Source: Vibrio diabolicus (lineage in GTDB: Bacteria > Pseudomonadota > Gammaproteobacteria > Enterobacterales > Vibrionaceae). From it: a stretch of 64,000 bases of DNA. The position numbers were made by a program, and so were the translations under genes. Positions 11,695 through 20,217 of this stretch are shown piece after piece. The stretch spans positions 620,001 through 684,000 of the forward strand of contig CCKK01000020.1 in NCBI GenBank assembly GCA_001048675.1, read 5' to 3'. Below the pieces are notes generated by a model that was given only the letters and a program-made list of their open reading frames with translations, had not been told where the DNA came from and made no database searches. Within the stretch, counting starts at the first letter, position 1. Every line of letters starts with the position of its first letter.

Positions 11695-12432
11695 TTAACG
11701 CAAATTCTGTATGAATGGTCTCGTTTGTAGGTCAAAGCCATCAGAATTTACTTGTAAAACTGAGCCTTGCGTATACCAATCCCCTAAAACTATCCGGGTC
11801 TTTTTAACGCCATCGACGTCAAAAAAATGTGTATTCGGGCGATGAGTGTGACCATGAATCATTAAGTTGACGCAATTCTGAGACATCACTTTCTCGACTT
11901 CATTTTGATTGACGTCCATGATGTCTAAAGGCTTGCTCATTTTATCATCACGAATATCGGATTGAACTTTTGAGACAATTTTCTTCTTAATAAACCAAGG
12001 AATGTGATTAAACAGCCATTGCAACCAAGGTTGATGAACAGTCTTACGGAATTTTTGATAATCAATGTCGTCAGTACACAGGGTGTCACCGTGGAGAATA
12101 ACTGCTTTAGTACCATAAAGGTCTATGAGGCTAACTTCATCTAATAATGTAATGCCTGTCTCTTTACAGAAGCGTTTTCCCAATAGGAAGTCGCGATTGC
12201 CCTGAATGAAATAAACAGGAACGCCAGTCTTTGTTAGTTGCTGGAACTCTGTACGGATTTGATTGGCAAAAGGAGTTTTGTCATCGTCTCCAACCCAAAA
12301 CTCGAACAGATCGCCTAATACATAAAGTGCATCGGCTTTCGTTGCTTCTGTTCGCATGAACGTCACAAAACATTCCGTAATATCCGGACGCGATGGGGTG
12401 AGGTGAAGATCGGAAATAAATAATGTTGTCAT
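11695..12432 (-). CDS. lpxH: UDP-2,3-diacylglucosamine diphosphatase
   Basis: Calcineurin-like metallophosphoesterase of lipid A synthesis, cleaving UDP-2,3-diacylglucosamine to lipid X and UMP at the inner membrane. 245 residues, with all metal motifs: [35 protein letters not shown] and HGHTHRP. It follows ppiB by 60 bases. There is no Shine-Dalgarno sequence close to the ATG; the only candidate, GGAGG, lies about 20 bases upstream inside a hairpin. Confidence 0.95.
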   Translation of the reverse strand: MTTLFISDLHLTPSRPDITECFVTFMRTEATKADALYVLGDLFEFWVGDDDKTPFANQIRTEFQQLTKTGVPVYFIQGNRDFLLGKRFCKETGITLLDEVSLIDLYGTKAVILHGDTLCTDDIDYQKFRKTVHQPWLQWLFNHIPWFIKKKIVSKVQSDIRDDKMSKPLDIMDVNQNEVEKVMSQNCVNLMIHGHTHRPNTHFFDVDGVKKTRIVLGDWYTQGSVLQVNSDGFDLQTRPFIQNLR

Positions 12433-12440
12433 AGAAATAA

Positions 12441-12459
12441 GGGGAAGCGATGCCTCCCC
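12441..12459 (-). other. Hairpin between ppiB and lpxH
   Basis: On the minus strand GGGGAGGC-ATC-GCTTCCCC forms an eight-pair stem with one mismatch, followed by TTATTTCT and then the lpxH ATG. It may be a weak terminator or may hide the only GGAGG upstream of lpxH. Confidence 0.5.
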
Positions 12460-12492
12460 ATTAACTTATCTCTTAGAAATAATTCTTACGAA

Positions 12493-12987
12493 TTATTCTT
12501 CAATTGTTGTACCAGTGATTACTACGTCCTCTAGAGGTACGTCTTGGTGCATGCCGTAAGAACCAGTGCTAACGCCTTTGATCTTATTTACGATGTCCAT
12601 GCCTTCTACAACTTCACCGAATACACAGTAACCCCAACCATCTAGGCTTTCGCTACGGAAATCTAGGAATGTGTTGTTGTTTACGTTGATAAAGAACTGA
12701 GAGCTTGCTGAATGCGGTTCCATAGTACGTGCCATAGCAAGTGTACCCACTTTGTTGCTTAGGCCGTTGTTTGCTTCGTTCTTGATAGGTGCACGTGATG
12801 CTTTTTCACGTAGACCAGGTTCCATGCCACCACCTTGGATCATGAAACCGTCAATAACACGGTGGAAAAGAGTGTTGTCGTAAAAGCCATCGCGGCAGTA
12901 CTGAAGGAAGTTTGCGCTAGTCTCTGGCGCTTTCTCTTCGTTTAGTTGAATCTTGATGTCACCAAAATTAGTGTGAAGGGTGATCAT
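12493..12987 (-). CDS. ppiB: Cytosolic peptidyl-prolyl isomerase B (cyclophilin)
   Basis: 164 residues, the same length as E. coli PpiB. The cyclophilin core is complete: [14 protein letters not shown] (catalytic Arg, Phe, Gln) and SASSQFFIN. No signal peptide, so cytosolic. It is divergent from cysS with 203 bases between, an arrangement shared with other gammaproteobacteria. Confidence 0.96.
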   Translation of the reverse strand: MITLHTNFGDIKIQLNEEKAPETSANFLQYCRDGFYDNTLFHRVIDGFMIQGGGMEPGLREKASRAPIKNEANNGLSNKVGTLAMARTMEPHSASSQFFINVNNNTFLDFRSESLDGWGYCVFGEVVEGMDIVNKIKGVSTGSYGMHQDVPLEDVVITGTTIEE

Positions 12988-13190
12988 GCTACTTTCCTTT
13001 ACTGTGTTGTGTTGAGCCCGAGATTCTAGCCTAAGTTCTAGTGCTTTAAAAACTCAGGAAGAGGAAATTCTTCGTTTTGTGCTTGAAGTTTAGCCGATTA
13101 TCGTTTTATCGGTTAATTGCTATTACCTAACCAGGTCGGAGTTGATATACTCGACCTTCTTTTATTCATTCACAATCATAGATAGAGATC

Positions 13191-14573
13191 ATGTTAAAGA
13201 TATATAACACACTCACAAGACAGAAAGAGGAATTCAAACCAATTACAGCTGGCAAAGTCGGCATGTATGTCTGTGGAGTTACCATCTACGATCTCTGTCA
13301 CATCGGTCACGGTCGCACTTTTGTCTCCTTTGACGTGGTATCACGTTACCTTCGTTACCTAGGTTACGATCTAACGTTTGTACGCAACATCACAGACATC
13401 GATGATAAGATCATTAAACGTGCGGCTGAAAATGGCGAGTCTTGTGACTCATTGACCGAGCGCTTGATCGGTGAAATGCACGCAGACTTCGACGCATTAA
13501 ACATGAAGCGCCCTGATATTGAGCCTCGTGCAACCCAGTTTATTCCAGAAATCATCGAACTTGTTCAAAAACTGATTGAACGTGGTTTTGCTTACGTTGC
13601 GGATAATGGCGATGTAATGTTTGAGGTTCGCAAGTTTGACGAATACGGCAAACTGTCTAAACAAGATTTGGATCAGCTGCAAGCGGGCGCGCGCGTTGAT
13701 GTCGAAACAGCCAAACGCAGCCCACTAGACTTCGTTCTTTGGAAGATGTCTAAACCAGGTGAACCTACGTGGGAATCACCATGGGGCCCTGGTCGTCCAG
13801 GCTGGCACATTGAATGTTCTGCTATGAACTCTTCAATCCTAGGCGATCACTTTGATATTCACGGTGGCGGCTCTGATCTTCAGTTCCCACACCACGAAAA
13901 CGAAATCGCGCAATCATGCTGTGCACACGACACTAAGTACGTAAATACTTGGATGCACAGTGGCATGGTGATGGTAGATCGCGAGAAGATGTCTAAGTCT
14001 CTAGGCAACTTCTTTACTATCCGTGACGTACTTGGTCACTACGATGCAGAAACGGTTCGTTACTTCCTTATGTCTGGTCACTACCGTAGCCAGTTAAACT
14101 ACAGCGAAGAGAACCTAAACCAAGCACGCGCTTCGCTTGAGCGTCTATACACTTCTCTACGTGGTTTGGATCTAAATGCTGCTCCTGCTGGTGGTGAAGA
14201 GTATGTATCTCGCTTTACAGCAGCGATGAACGATGACTTCAATACGCCAGAAGCGTACTCAGTTCTGTTCGACATGGCGCGCGAAGTTAACCGTCTGAAA
14301 ACAGAAAACCTAGAGAAAGCGAGCGAGCTAGGTGCGCTTATGCGTGAACTAGCAGATGTGATCGGTATTCTTCACCAAGATCCAGAAGCCTTCCTAAAAG
14401 GTGATGCAGGTAACGATGATGAAGTGGCTGAAATCGAAGCTCTTATCAAGCTGCGTAACGACTCTCGCGCTGCGAAAGATTGGGCGAATGCAGATATGGC
14501 TCGTGACAAGCTAACCGAAATGGGCATTGTTCTGGAAGATGGTCCAGAAGGCACAACGTGGCGTCGTAAGTAA
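13191..14573 (+). CDS. cysS: Cysteinyl-tRNA synthetase
   Basis: 460 residues (E. coli 461). Class I synthetase with HIGH as CHIGHGRTF (near 36-44) and KMSKS as [11 protein letters not shown]. Zinc-binding Cys residues are in YVCGVTIYD and HIECSAMN, with HHENEIAQ following. Charges tRNA-Cys with cysteine in the cytosol. Divergent from ppiB; ends at a strong terminator. Confidence 0.98.
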   Translation: MLKIYNTLTRQKEEFKPITAGKVGMYVCGVTIYDLCHIGHGRTFVSFDVVSRYLRYLGYDLTFVRNITDIDDKIIKRAAENGESCDSLTERLIGEMHADFDALNMKRPDIEPRATQFIPEIIELVQKLIERGFAYVADNGDVMFEVRKFDEYGKLSKQDLDQLQAGARVDVETAKRSPLDFVLWKMSKPGEPTWESPWGPGRPGWHIECSAMNSSILGDHFDIHGGGSDLQFPHHENEIAQSCCAHDTKYVNTWMHSGMVMVDREKMSKSLGNFFTIRDVLGHYDAETVRYFLMSGHYRSQLNYSEENLNQARASLERLYTSLRGLDLNAAPAGGEEYVSRFTAAMNDDFNTPEAYSVLFDMAREVNRLKTENLEKASELGALMRELADVIGILHQDPEAFLKGDAGNDDEVAEIEALIKLRNDSRAAKDWANADMARDKLTEMGIVLEDGPEGTTWRRK

Positions 14574-14589
14574 TTGAATTTTCAATTTT

Positions 14590-14614
14590 AAAGGGCTGAT
14601 AATTCAGCCCTTTT
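14590..14614 (+). terminator. Terminator after cysS
   Basis: AAAGGGCTGA (14590-14599), loop TAAT, TCAGCCCTTTT (14604-14614). Confidence 0.88.
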
Positions 14615-14660
14615 ATTTTCCATTTCCATAAATTAAAACTTTAACTTTAGGTAATGCTCT

Positions 14661-15239
14661 GTGGCTCAGATGTATTTCTATTACTCAGCAATGAATGCGG
14701 GTAAATCAACAACGCTTCTTCAATCCTCTTTCAACTATCAAGAACGCGGCATGACGCCAGTTATTTTTACGGCTGCACTAGATGATCGCTTTGGTGTTGG
14801 TAAAGTGAGCTCTCGTATTGGTCTTCAATCTGACGCACACTTGTTTCGTCAGGATACCAATTTATATCAAGAGATCGCAGCTCTGAATGAGGTTGAGAAA
14901 CGTCACTGTATTCTTGTTGATGAGTGTCAGTTCTTGTCGAAAGAGCAGGTTTACCAACTTACTGAAGTTGTTGATAAACTGCATATTCCAGTATTGTGTT
15001 ATGGCCTTCGCACCGACTTTCTAGGCGAACTTTTTGAAGGCAGTAAGTACCTGTTATCTTGGGCAGACAAGTTGGTTGAGCTCAAAACGATCTGCCACTG
15101 CGGTCGCAAAGCGAATATGGTTATTCGTACCGATGAACATGGCGTGGCGATTAAAGAGGGCGATCAAGTTGCGATCGGCGGTAACGACAAATATGTCTCC
15201 GTGTGCCGTCAGCATTACAAAGAAGCACTCGGTAAATAA
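14661..15239 (+). CDS. tdk: Thymidine kinase
   Basis: 192 residues, type II (TK1-like). The P-loop is [11 protein letters not shown] (about 12-22), the Walker B-like motif is VDECQFLS, and zinc-binding Cys residues appear in [10 protein letters not shown] and near the C terminus (VCRQH). Phosphorylates thymidine for dTTP salvage. GTG start at 14661; the protein begins [12 protein letters not shown], as the family does. Own terminator follows. Confidence 0.96.
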   Translation: MAQMYFYYSAMNAGKSTTLLQSSFNYQERGMTPVIFTAALDDRFGVGKVSSRIGLQSDAHLFRQDTNLYQEIAALNEVEKRHCILVDECQFLSKEQVYQLTEVVDKLHIPVLCYGLRTDFLGELFEGSKYLLSWADKLVELKTICHCGRKANMVIRTDEHGVAIKEGDQVAIGGNDKYVSVCRQHYKEALGK

Positions 15240-15254
15240 TCCGTATTAATACAG

Positions 15255-15285
15255 AAAAGCCACCGTAATCGGTGGCTTTTTGTTG
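15255..15285 (+). terminator. Terminator after tdk
   Basis: AAAAGCCACC (15255-15264) pairs with GGTGGCTTTT (15271-15280), then T-rich. It lies between convergent genes. Confidence 0.88.
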
Positions 15286-15300
15286 TCTGCAAGAAAGGGC

Positions 15301-15939
15301 TTAGACTAAGTCAAAACCAAATTTCTCTAGCAAAACCTGATAAGATGATTCTACCTGCGGAGGGATGTTCTGCTCGGTTTGAAATCCTTTCTCTGGATAG
15401 CTTTTTACGCGAGAGAAATCTTCCATTAGTGCTTCTAGCACCATCATTAATGGCATGTCTTCATTAATATATTCAAAAAACGGATGAGCCGTAGAGCTTA
15501 CCTGGAGCAGGGAGTAGGGTGACTGCCACTGTTTTTCAAATGTCGCTATAGCTCTGCGTTCCATAAATGGTTTTTGCACCAGAATAAACGATGAGCAATG
15601 TTTTCCTTCCTCTTTCAATCGCTGCTCAGTAAAGCGAACGTTTTCTCCACTGTTGGTGGATTCAGTTTCGAGCAAAATTGCTTCACTGGGCACACCTGAC
15701 ATCTTGGCAATCTCGGCAAAAGTTTCCGCTTCGCTTTTTTCAAACAGTCCATCGGTAAAACGGCCTTCTCCCCCTGAAAATACAATCAAAGGCGCTAACT
15801 TTTGGTGGTACAGATTTGCTGCATGCTCTGCTACACGCACATCGTTACTGCACATCACAAGCAAACAGTCTGCGGGTTTCAGCTCATGTTTGAGTTGCAT
15901 GTAATCCCAAAGTGTTTCTATGTGTCGATAGAGTTTCAT
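15301..15939 (-). CDS. DUF218 (YdcF-like) protein
   Basis: 212 residues with the DUF218 pattern: CLLVMCSNDVRVAEHAANLY, the Gly loop VFSGGEGR, ESTNSGENVRFT and ILVQKPFMERRA. No signal peptide or membrane segment, so cytosolic, as in E. coli YdcF, which was reported to bind S-adenosylmethionine. The reaction is unknown. Its start overlaps the stop of the yeeZ-like gene by four bases, so the two are co-translated. Confidence 0.85.
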   Translation of the reverse strand: MKLYRHIETLWDYMQLKHELKPADCLLVMCSNDVRVAEHAANLYHQKLAPLIVFSGGEGRFTDGLFEKSEAETFAEIAKMSGVPSEAILLETESTNSGENVRFTEQRLKEEGKHCSSFILVQKPFMERRAIATFEKQWQSPYSLLQVSSTAHPFFEYINEDMPLMMVLEALMEDFSRVKSYPEKGFQTEQNIPPQVESSYQVLLEKFGFDLV

Positions 15940-16763
15940 AGCGCGTCCAAAGTTGAGTTGAAATGAAATTGATAGCCAAGTGAGAGTAGTTTGTCTGCGA
16001 GAATGCGTTTATCTGTTTGTTCTGTGACTGGTGGAAGAGGTATCTCACTTTCGCTCTTATTTATAGCGGCTTGGTAGAACTCCGCCTTGCTGACGGTATG
16101 CGGTGTGGTCACGTTAATAACTTGGTTACTTAAATTATCTAAAGCAAATTTGACCGCCGATACCGCATCATCTTGATGAAGCATATTAGCAGGCGCTTTA
16201 CGACTGACTTGTTTTAGTCTCATTGCAAAGCGAGAAGGGTGCCTGTCTGGCCCAATTAGCCCGCTACAACGCATAATGACGAAGCTAATATTAGAATCGA
16301 TAACATGCTGCTCGGCTTGTAGCATAATACGTGCATTGTCAGAGAAATAAGGGCTGTCGGCTGCTAAAGAGAGTGACGCATCTGCTTCTTCCATATCAGA
16401 AGCTAGGTTGGGATACACCGTTGTAGAGCTAATCATAACGAGCTTTTCAACGTTGTTTTGCTTTGCTGCGTTTGCGAGCATTTGCCATTGTTGGGCGTAT
16501 TCTTGTCCGCGTCCTTTACGAAAACCAGGGGGAAAAGCACCAACAACGTGAGTAATTTGATGTTGTTTAAGCAACTCATCTAGCCGTTTCGCCGCGTTAA
16601 GTTGATTAAAATCGAATAATGCGGAGTGAGTTAATGAAGCGGGTAACTCGTTTAACCGAGCTTGGTTACGACGAGTAACGACAACGCGGTGTCCGTCTTT
16701 CATCAAAGTTTCTGCTAGCGGAGTTCCGAGCCAGCCTGCACCTACGATCAATGTATTTGCCAT
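15936..16763 (-). CDS. YeeZ-like NAD(P)-binding epimerase/dehydratase family protein
   Basis: 275 residues. Extended short-chain dehydrogenase fold with the nucleotide-binding loop VGAGWLGTPLAE at the N terminus and a dimerisation/active-site segment around SSTTVYPN. No Tyr-x-x-x-Lys pair is plain to me, so catalysis is uncertain. It resembles E. coli YeeZ, whose substrate is unknown. Middle gene of a lysR-yeeZ-DUF218 run on the minus strand. Confidence 0.82.
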   Translation of the reverse strand: MANTLIVGAGWLGTPLAETLMKDGHRVVVTRRNQARLNELPASLTHSALFDFNQLNAAKRLDELLKQHQITHVVGAFPPGFRKGRGQEYAQQWQMLANAAKQNNVEKLVMISSTTVYPNLASDMEEADASLSLAADSPYFSDNARIMLQAEQHVIDSNISFVIMRCSGLIGPDRHPSRFAMRLKQVSRKAPANMLHQDDAVSAVKFALDNLSNQVINVTTPHTVSKAEFYQAAINKSESEIPLPPVTEQTDKRILADKLLSLGYQFHFNSTLDAL

Positions 16764-16785
16764 TTGGGTCTTCCTACTTACTTAT

Positions 16786-17664
16786 TTATGTCTGCTCGAA
16801 TAGATTGAGCAGCTCTGCTTTGGCTTGTTGATGGAGGGGATCTGAATGCCATTTCTGATGTTGAATAAGGTCAACATTGACTTGCCAAGCCAGCTTTGTG
16901 AAATCATCCCCAACTCTTTTCAGTGTGTTCGGTGAATACGCGACTAAATGCTCCGGAAGAAAGCACCAACCAAACCCTTTATTCGCTAATTCCAACAAAA
17001 TATAGTAGTTATCAGCGTACCAGATATCCGGGCTGAATGCTTGATTGAGACCACATGGCTCTGCGTTTTTGGAGCGTATGACCAGTTGACGATGTTGTTT
17101 GAGTTGATCAATGTGAGTGACGCGTTGCTGTGCTAGAGCGTGCGTTGAAGAGACATAGACATCGAACGCAATGTTACCAAGATTAGTGAAATCGATATGT
17201 CTCGGCATTTGTAAGTCACTCAAAATAATCCCAGTAGTGGCGCGCTCCGATTTGACCAATTCAATGATATCCGGACTTGAAGCTGTTAAGCATTCAACTT
17301 GCAAATGTGGAAAGCGTTGCTCTAAATTTTTTAGCACGTCGGGCAAGCGAGTCAGAGGAATCCCTTCATCAATGGCTAAGACCAATTTATTCGTTGGTGT
17401 TGAAAAAAGCTGTGATGCTCTGTTGTTTAATCGGTCTAGTTGGCTGATTGCCGCTTGTGCATAAGGTATGAGCGCGAGGCCACTCTCGGTTAATTTCGGA
17501 TATCGACCAGAGCGATCAAATAGATCAACACCACAGTCGACCTCCATATTTATGATGTGTTGGCTGACTACGGATTGAGCTCGCCCCAGTTTTCTTGCCG
17601 CGCCTGAAAATGATCCGGTTTCTGATGTAGCAATGAAAGCTTGCAGTTGTTCGATGGTAAACAT
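16786..17664 (-). CDS. LysR-family regulator
   Basis: 292 residues. The N-terminal winged helix reads MFTIEQLQAFIATSETGSFS then AARKLGRAQSVVSQHI, followed by the periplasmic-binding-like effector domain. It is divergent from the PACE efflux gene with 89 bases between, the same arrangement as aceR-aceI in Acinetobacter, so it probably controls that gene. It may also lead an operon with the two genes downstream (22-base gap, then overlap). The inducer is not known. Confidence 0.92.
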   Translation of the reverse strand: MFTIEQLQAFIATSETGSFSGAARKLGRAQSVVSQHIINMEVDCGVDLFDRSGRYPKLTESGLALIPYAQAAISQLDRLNNRASQLFSTPTNKLVLAIDEGIPLTRLPDVLKNLEQRFPHLQVECLTASSPDIIELVKSERATTGIILSDLQMPRHIDFTNLGNIAFDVYVSSTHALAQQRVTHIDQLKQHRQLVIRSKNAEPCGLNQAFSPDIWYADNYYILLELANKGFGWCFLPEHLVAYSPNTLKRVGDDFTKLAWQVNVDLIQHQKWHSDPLHQQAKAELLNLFEQT

Positions 17665-17695
17665 ATCGCTTTTGCCGATGGTATCTAACTTTTTG

Positions 17696-17714
17696 TTATC
17701 TGAATAATAGATAA
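17696..17714. promoter_or_regulatory. Candidate LysR-type operator
   Basis: TTATCT-GAATAAT-AGATAA is a perfect 6-bp inverted repeat with a seven-base spacer and contains the LysR box pattern T-N11-A (ATC-N9-GAT). It lies between the divergent lysR and PACE genes, 39 bases before the latter. Confidence 0.6.
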
Positions 17715-17753
17715 AATTCTAAGCATTGAGTAGAACTATTTGGACAGAGAAAT

Positions 17754-18212
17754 ATGACTCGTAACGAACGAATTTTTCATGCAGTACTTTTTGAGTTAAT
17801 CGCACTCGCGATCATTGTGCCAGCGGCTTCATTGATCACCGGAAAGGGATCGAGTGATCTCGCGTTAGTTGGGATTGGGTTGAGCATGTATACCGTCGTG
17901 TGGAATTACATCTACAACTTGTACTTTGATAAGTGGTTTGGCAGCAATCGAACTGAGCGAAGTTTAGCGATGCGTTTTGGGCATACAATTGGATTCGAGG
18001 GAGGGTTGATCTTTATCTCTATACCCGTCATTGCTTGGTTCTTAGAAATTACGCTTCTCCAAGCTCTGGTGTTGGAAGCTGGCTTCCTAGTGTTCTTCCT
18101 ATTTTATGCCACAGGCTTTAATTGGTTGTACGACAAGGTTCAGCCATTTAGCAAAATGAAAAAACGATTAGCACCGCAGGTTTCGGCAGGAACAAAATGC
18201 AGGGACCAATAA
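17754..18212 (+). CDS. PACE-family efflux protein (AceI-like)
   Basis: 152 residues with four membrane helices arranged as two BTP repeats. Helix 1 carries the conserved acidic residue (Glu14, FELIALAI), which corresponds to Glu15 of AceI needed for proton coupling. YNLYFDKWF and the second-repeat LLQALVLEAGFLVFFLFYATGFNW are typical. Family members export chlorhexidine, acriflavine or short diamines out of the cytosol by H+ antiport; a V. parahaemolyticus member has been shown to act as a drug pump. The divergent LysR gene supports induced expression. Confidence 0.88.
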   Translation: MTRNERIFHAVLFELIALAIIVPAASLITGKGSSDLALVGIGLSMYTVVWNYIYNLYFDKWFGSNRTERSLAMRFGHTIGFEGGLIFISIPVIAWFLEITLLQALVLEAGFLVFFLFYATGFNWLYDKVQPFSKMKKRLAPQVSAGTKCRDQ

Positions 18213-18240
18213 AAAACGCCACCGAACTCGGTGGCGTTTT
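18213..18240. terminator. Bidirectional terminator between convergent genes
   Basis: AAAACGCCACCG (18213-18224) pairs with CGGTGGCGTTTT (18229-18240) around AACT. The left arm begins directly after the TAA stop of the PACE gene, and the hairpin lies nine bases past the TIGR02647-type gene on the other strand. Confidence 0.88.
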
Positions 18241-18248
18241 TGTTCAAA

Positions 18249-18482
18249 TTACACAGAAAGGACTCTTAAAATCTTATCTGCATGCTCTGCAACTTCAATA
18301 CCTTCATCTGTTAAATAACCACCATCAGGCTGTGTACAAAGTTGCTTCTCGTATAGACGAGCAACGGCTGCCTGCATTTCTTCTGACGCGTCTGTATGAA
18401 CTTTAATACCAGTTGCAGCACTACTTAGGTCGAACTGAAGAAGTAGGTTCAATTCGGCGATATGTTCAGCTGAATATTTCAT
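18249..18482 (-). CDS. Small TIGR02647-type protein
   Basis: 77 residues. It reads MKYSAEHIAELNLLLQFDL, then an Ala/Glu-rich helix (SEEMQAAVARLYEKQL), then YLTDEGIEVAEHADKILRVL. The helix-turn and L-T-D-E-G segment looks like a small winged-helix or DNA-binding-like fold. I recognise it as the conserved family TIGR02647, of unknown function, found in Vibrio and some pseudomonads. A GGAATC-type Shine-Dalgarno precedes the ATG. Confidence 0.75.
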   Translation of the reverse strand: MKYSAEHIAELNLLLQFDLSSAATGIKVHTDASEEMQAAVARLYEKQLCTQPDGGYLTDEGIEVAEHADKILRVLSV

Positions 18483-18781
18483 AAATGATTCCTTTACGCT
18501 TTTTTTACCAAGCTAGTCTGAAAAGAAGAGTTGAGCAACATTAAACGATAAGAAGTGTTAAGTATGGCGCTATCAGGCTGATATAACGCAGGATCTTTGT
18601 TCGAAAGGCAGAATACTTGTTAAGTATCAATGATAGTTACGATTGCGAATGATAGTTGACCTTTATCGGTTGATCTCTCGATAACAACATTTTTAGTAAA
18701 CATGTCAAATAGCGCTTGAAAAAGTAGGGAAATGGAGCGATTATCCGCGCCTCTTTAATTGTTTCCAAATGTTACACCACA
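18483..18781 (+). promoter_or_regulatory. Upstream region of focA
   Basis: 299 bases without a gene. It holds a 10-base direct repeat AATGATAGTT at 18630-18639 and 18649-18658 (19-base period), and TGTTAAGTAT at 18556-18565 and 18619-18628. These could be regulator sites, but I cannot assign them. Confidence 0.4.
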
Positions 18782-19642
18782 ATGAACTTCAATCAGTTTG
18801 ACTCACTATTACCGCCTCAGGCTGCGGAACGCGCGGCTGAAGTGGGGGTAGGTAAAGCAACTAAAGCACCGATCAAATCTTTTTTATTGGCAATTTCTGC
18901 CGGACTTCATATTGGTATTGCGTTCATCTTTTACACCACGGTGACAACAGGTGCAGGCGACCTTCCATGGGGTATTACCAGGCTAATCGGTGGCCTAGCC
19001 TTCAGCCTTGGTTTGATTCTTGTTGTCGTTACAGGTGGTGAGCTTTTCACTAGCTCAGTATTAACATTGGTAGCGCGAGCGAGTGGAAAGATCTCGTGGC
19101 AAGCGCTAATCAAAAACTGGTTTGTGGTTTATTTCGGCAACATGGTTGGTGCTCTTTTGTTGGTAGCATGCATGTTGGTCACCAAGCAGTATATGTTTGA
19201 TCACGGCCAAGTTGGCCTCAACGCGATGGCGATCTCTCAACACAAATTGCACCATGGTTTCTTTGCTGCTGTTGCGCTTGGCATCATGTGTAACGTGCTG
19301 GTGTGTATTGCTGTTTGGATGACGTTTAGTGGACGTACATTAACTGACAAAATAGCGGTCATGATTCTGCCAGTAGCTATGTTCGTGTCGGCAGGTTTCG
19401 AGCACTGTATTGCGAACATGTTCCAAGTACCCATGGCGATTGGAATCAAATATTTTGCACCGGAAGCATTTTGGCAAATGACAGGGGCGGATATTGCAAA
19501 CTATGCGGACTTAAACATGATGGGGTTCATCGTAAATAACCTTATCCCTGTAACGATAGGGAACATCATTGGTGGCGGTGTATTCGTTGGTATGTGGTAT
19601 TGGATGATTTATCTACGTGATGAAGACAAGCATTTAAGATAA
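18782..19642 (+). CDS. focA: Formate channel of the formate/nitrite family
   Basis: 286 residues, E. coli FocA 285. Six membrane helices, N and C termini in the cytosol. The channel's conserved features are present: VTGGELFTS (omega loop with the gating Thr region) and HGFFAAVALGIMCNVLVC, where the His lies in the pore, plus ANMF. Moves formate across the inner membrane, as a pentamer in the family. No pflB lies beside it, so in this place it is a single-gene unit with its own terminator. A nitrite-specific member cannot be excluded. Confidence 0.9.
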   Translation: MNFNQFDSLLPPQAAERAAEVGVGKATKAPIKSFLLAISAGLHIGIAFIFYTTVTTGAGDLPWGITRLIGGLAFSLGLILVVVTGGELFTSSVLTLVARASGKISWQALIKNWFVVYFGNMVGALLLVACMLVTKQYMFDHGQVGLNAMAISQHKLHHGFFAAVALGIMCNVLVCIAVWMTFSGRTLTDKIAVMILPVAMFVSAGFEHCIANMFQVPMAIGIKYFAPEAFWQMTGADIANYADLNMMGFIVNNLIPVTIGNIIGGGVFVGMWYWMIYLRDEDKHLR

Positions 19643-19654
19643 ATCTAAAAGAAT

Positions 19655-19690
19655 AAAAGAAAGGCGAGCCAAATGGTTCGCCTTTCTTTT
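19655..19690 (+). terminator. Terminator after focA
   Basis: AAAAGAAAGGCGAGCC (19655-19670), loop AAAT, GGTTCGCCTTTCTTTT (19675-19690), 16 pairs with one G-U. The flanking A and T runs suit termination in both directions. Confidence 0.9.
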
Positions 19691-19725
19691 ATTCGTGTCG
19701 ATAAGTTTCACACAAATCGAGTGAG

Positions 19726-19863
19726 TTAAATCAGCTCTTCATTGATGCCAAAATCGGTTGGGAGCCAATGAGAAGTCACTTCCTTTGGTTCTTGAACGAG
19801 CCAGTCCAGAGGTGCATCGGATAGGAGTTCATCGTAATTTTCTTTGATCATTAAGACATCCAT
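19726..19863 (-). CDS. Small acidic protein, 45 residues, unknown
   Basis: The reading frame gives MDVLMIKENYDELLSDAPLD, then a Trp-containing stretch ending TDFGINEELI. GGAGAG lies eight bases before the ATG, a good ribosome site. The composition (acidic, two Trp, no low complexity) looks coding. An internal Met at codon 5 is an alternative start. No signal peptide or membrane segment. I do not recognise the family. It sits between the focA terminator and a region with an inverted DnaA-box pair. Confidence 0.7.
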   Translation of the reverse strand: MDVLMIKENYDELLSDAPLDWLVQEPKEVTSHWLPTDFGINEELI

Positions 19864-19921
19864 GTACGTCTCTCCAAGTTTGTGGTCACTATCTTTACTC
19901 TAAAATTAGAATATGTCAGGC

Positions 19922-19956
19922 AAGTGATCAAAGCATGACGATTAGATTGATCACTT
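19922..19956. repeat. Inverted repeat with two Dam sites
   Basis: AAGTGATCAA (19922-19931) and TTGATCACTT (19947-19956) are perfect complements around a 15-base spacer. Each arm carries GATC. Confidence 0.75.
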
Positions 19957-19995
19957 ATGTTGCTATGTTTCTGGTTGCGTATGGGTTTAGGGTGT

Positions 19996-20018
19996 TTATC
20001 CACATTTTCTGTGGATAA
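19996..20018. promoter_or_regulatory. Inverted pair of consensus DnaA boxes
   Basis: TTATCCACA (19996-20004), five-base spacer TTTTC, TGTGGATAA (20010-20018). Both nonamers match the strict E. coli-type DnaA box exactly. It lies about 130 bases upstream of the 45-residue gene on the minus strand. Confidence 0.7.
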
Positions 20019-20217
20019 CCTGTCTCAAAGGCCGTGCGTATCTAAACTTGCAAAGAAAATTTCATAAAATTAGAGGCTTATACTCGAGAGAATTCTGTCT
20101 GACTTTTCTCCAGAAAGCGTCTTGATGAATGTTTAAAGAATGGATGAGTTATTCAGTTAAAAGTGCGTTTGACTTGATAATACAAGCCCTTCCACTGGCT
20201 TTGTTCACACGCTTAAA

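Larger units (their letters stand above)
19864..20217. other. Intergenic region with inverted repeats
   Basis: 354 bases between the small gene and the FetB-type gene. It holds a GATC-containing inverted repeat (19922-19956) and an inverted pair of DnaA boxes (19996-20018), listed separately. The remainder is AT-rich without a further convincing ORF. No clear terminator is seen for the FetB-type gene. Confidence 0.55.

Noticed and set aside
19996..20018. Possible replication origin
   Set aside because: Only two DnaA boxes, no AT-rich unwinding element with further boxes, and no dnaA, gidA or rctB gene nearby. Kept as a DnaA-site finding only.
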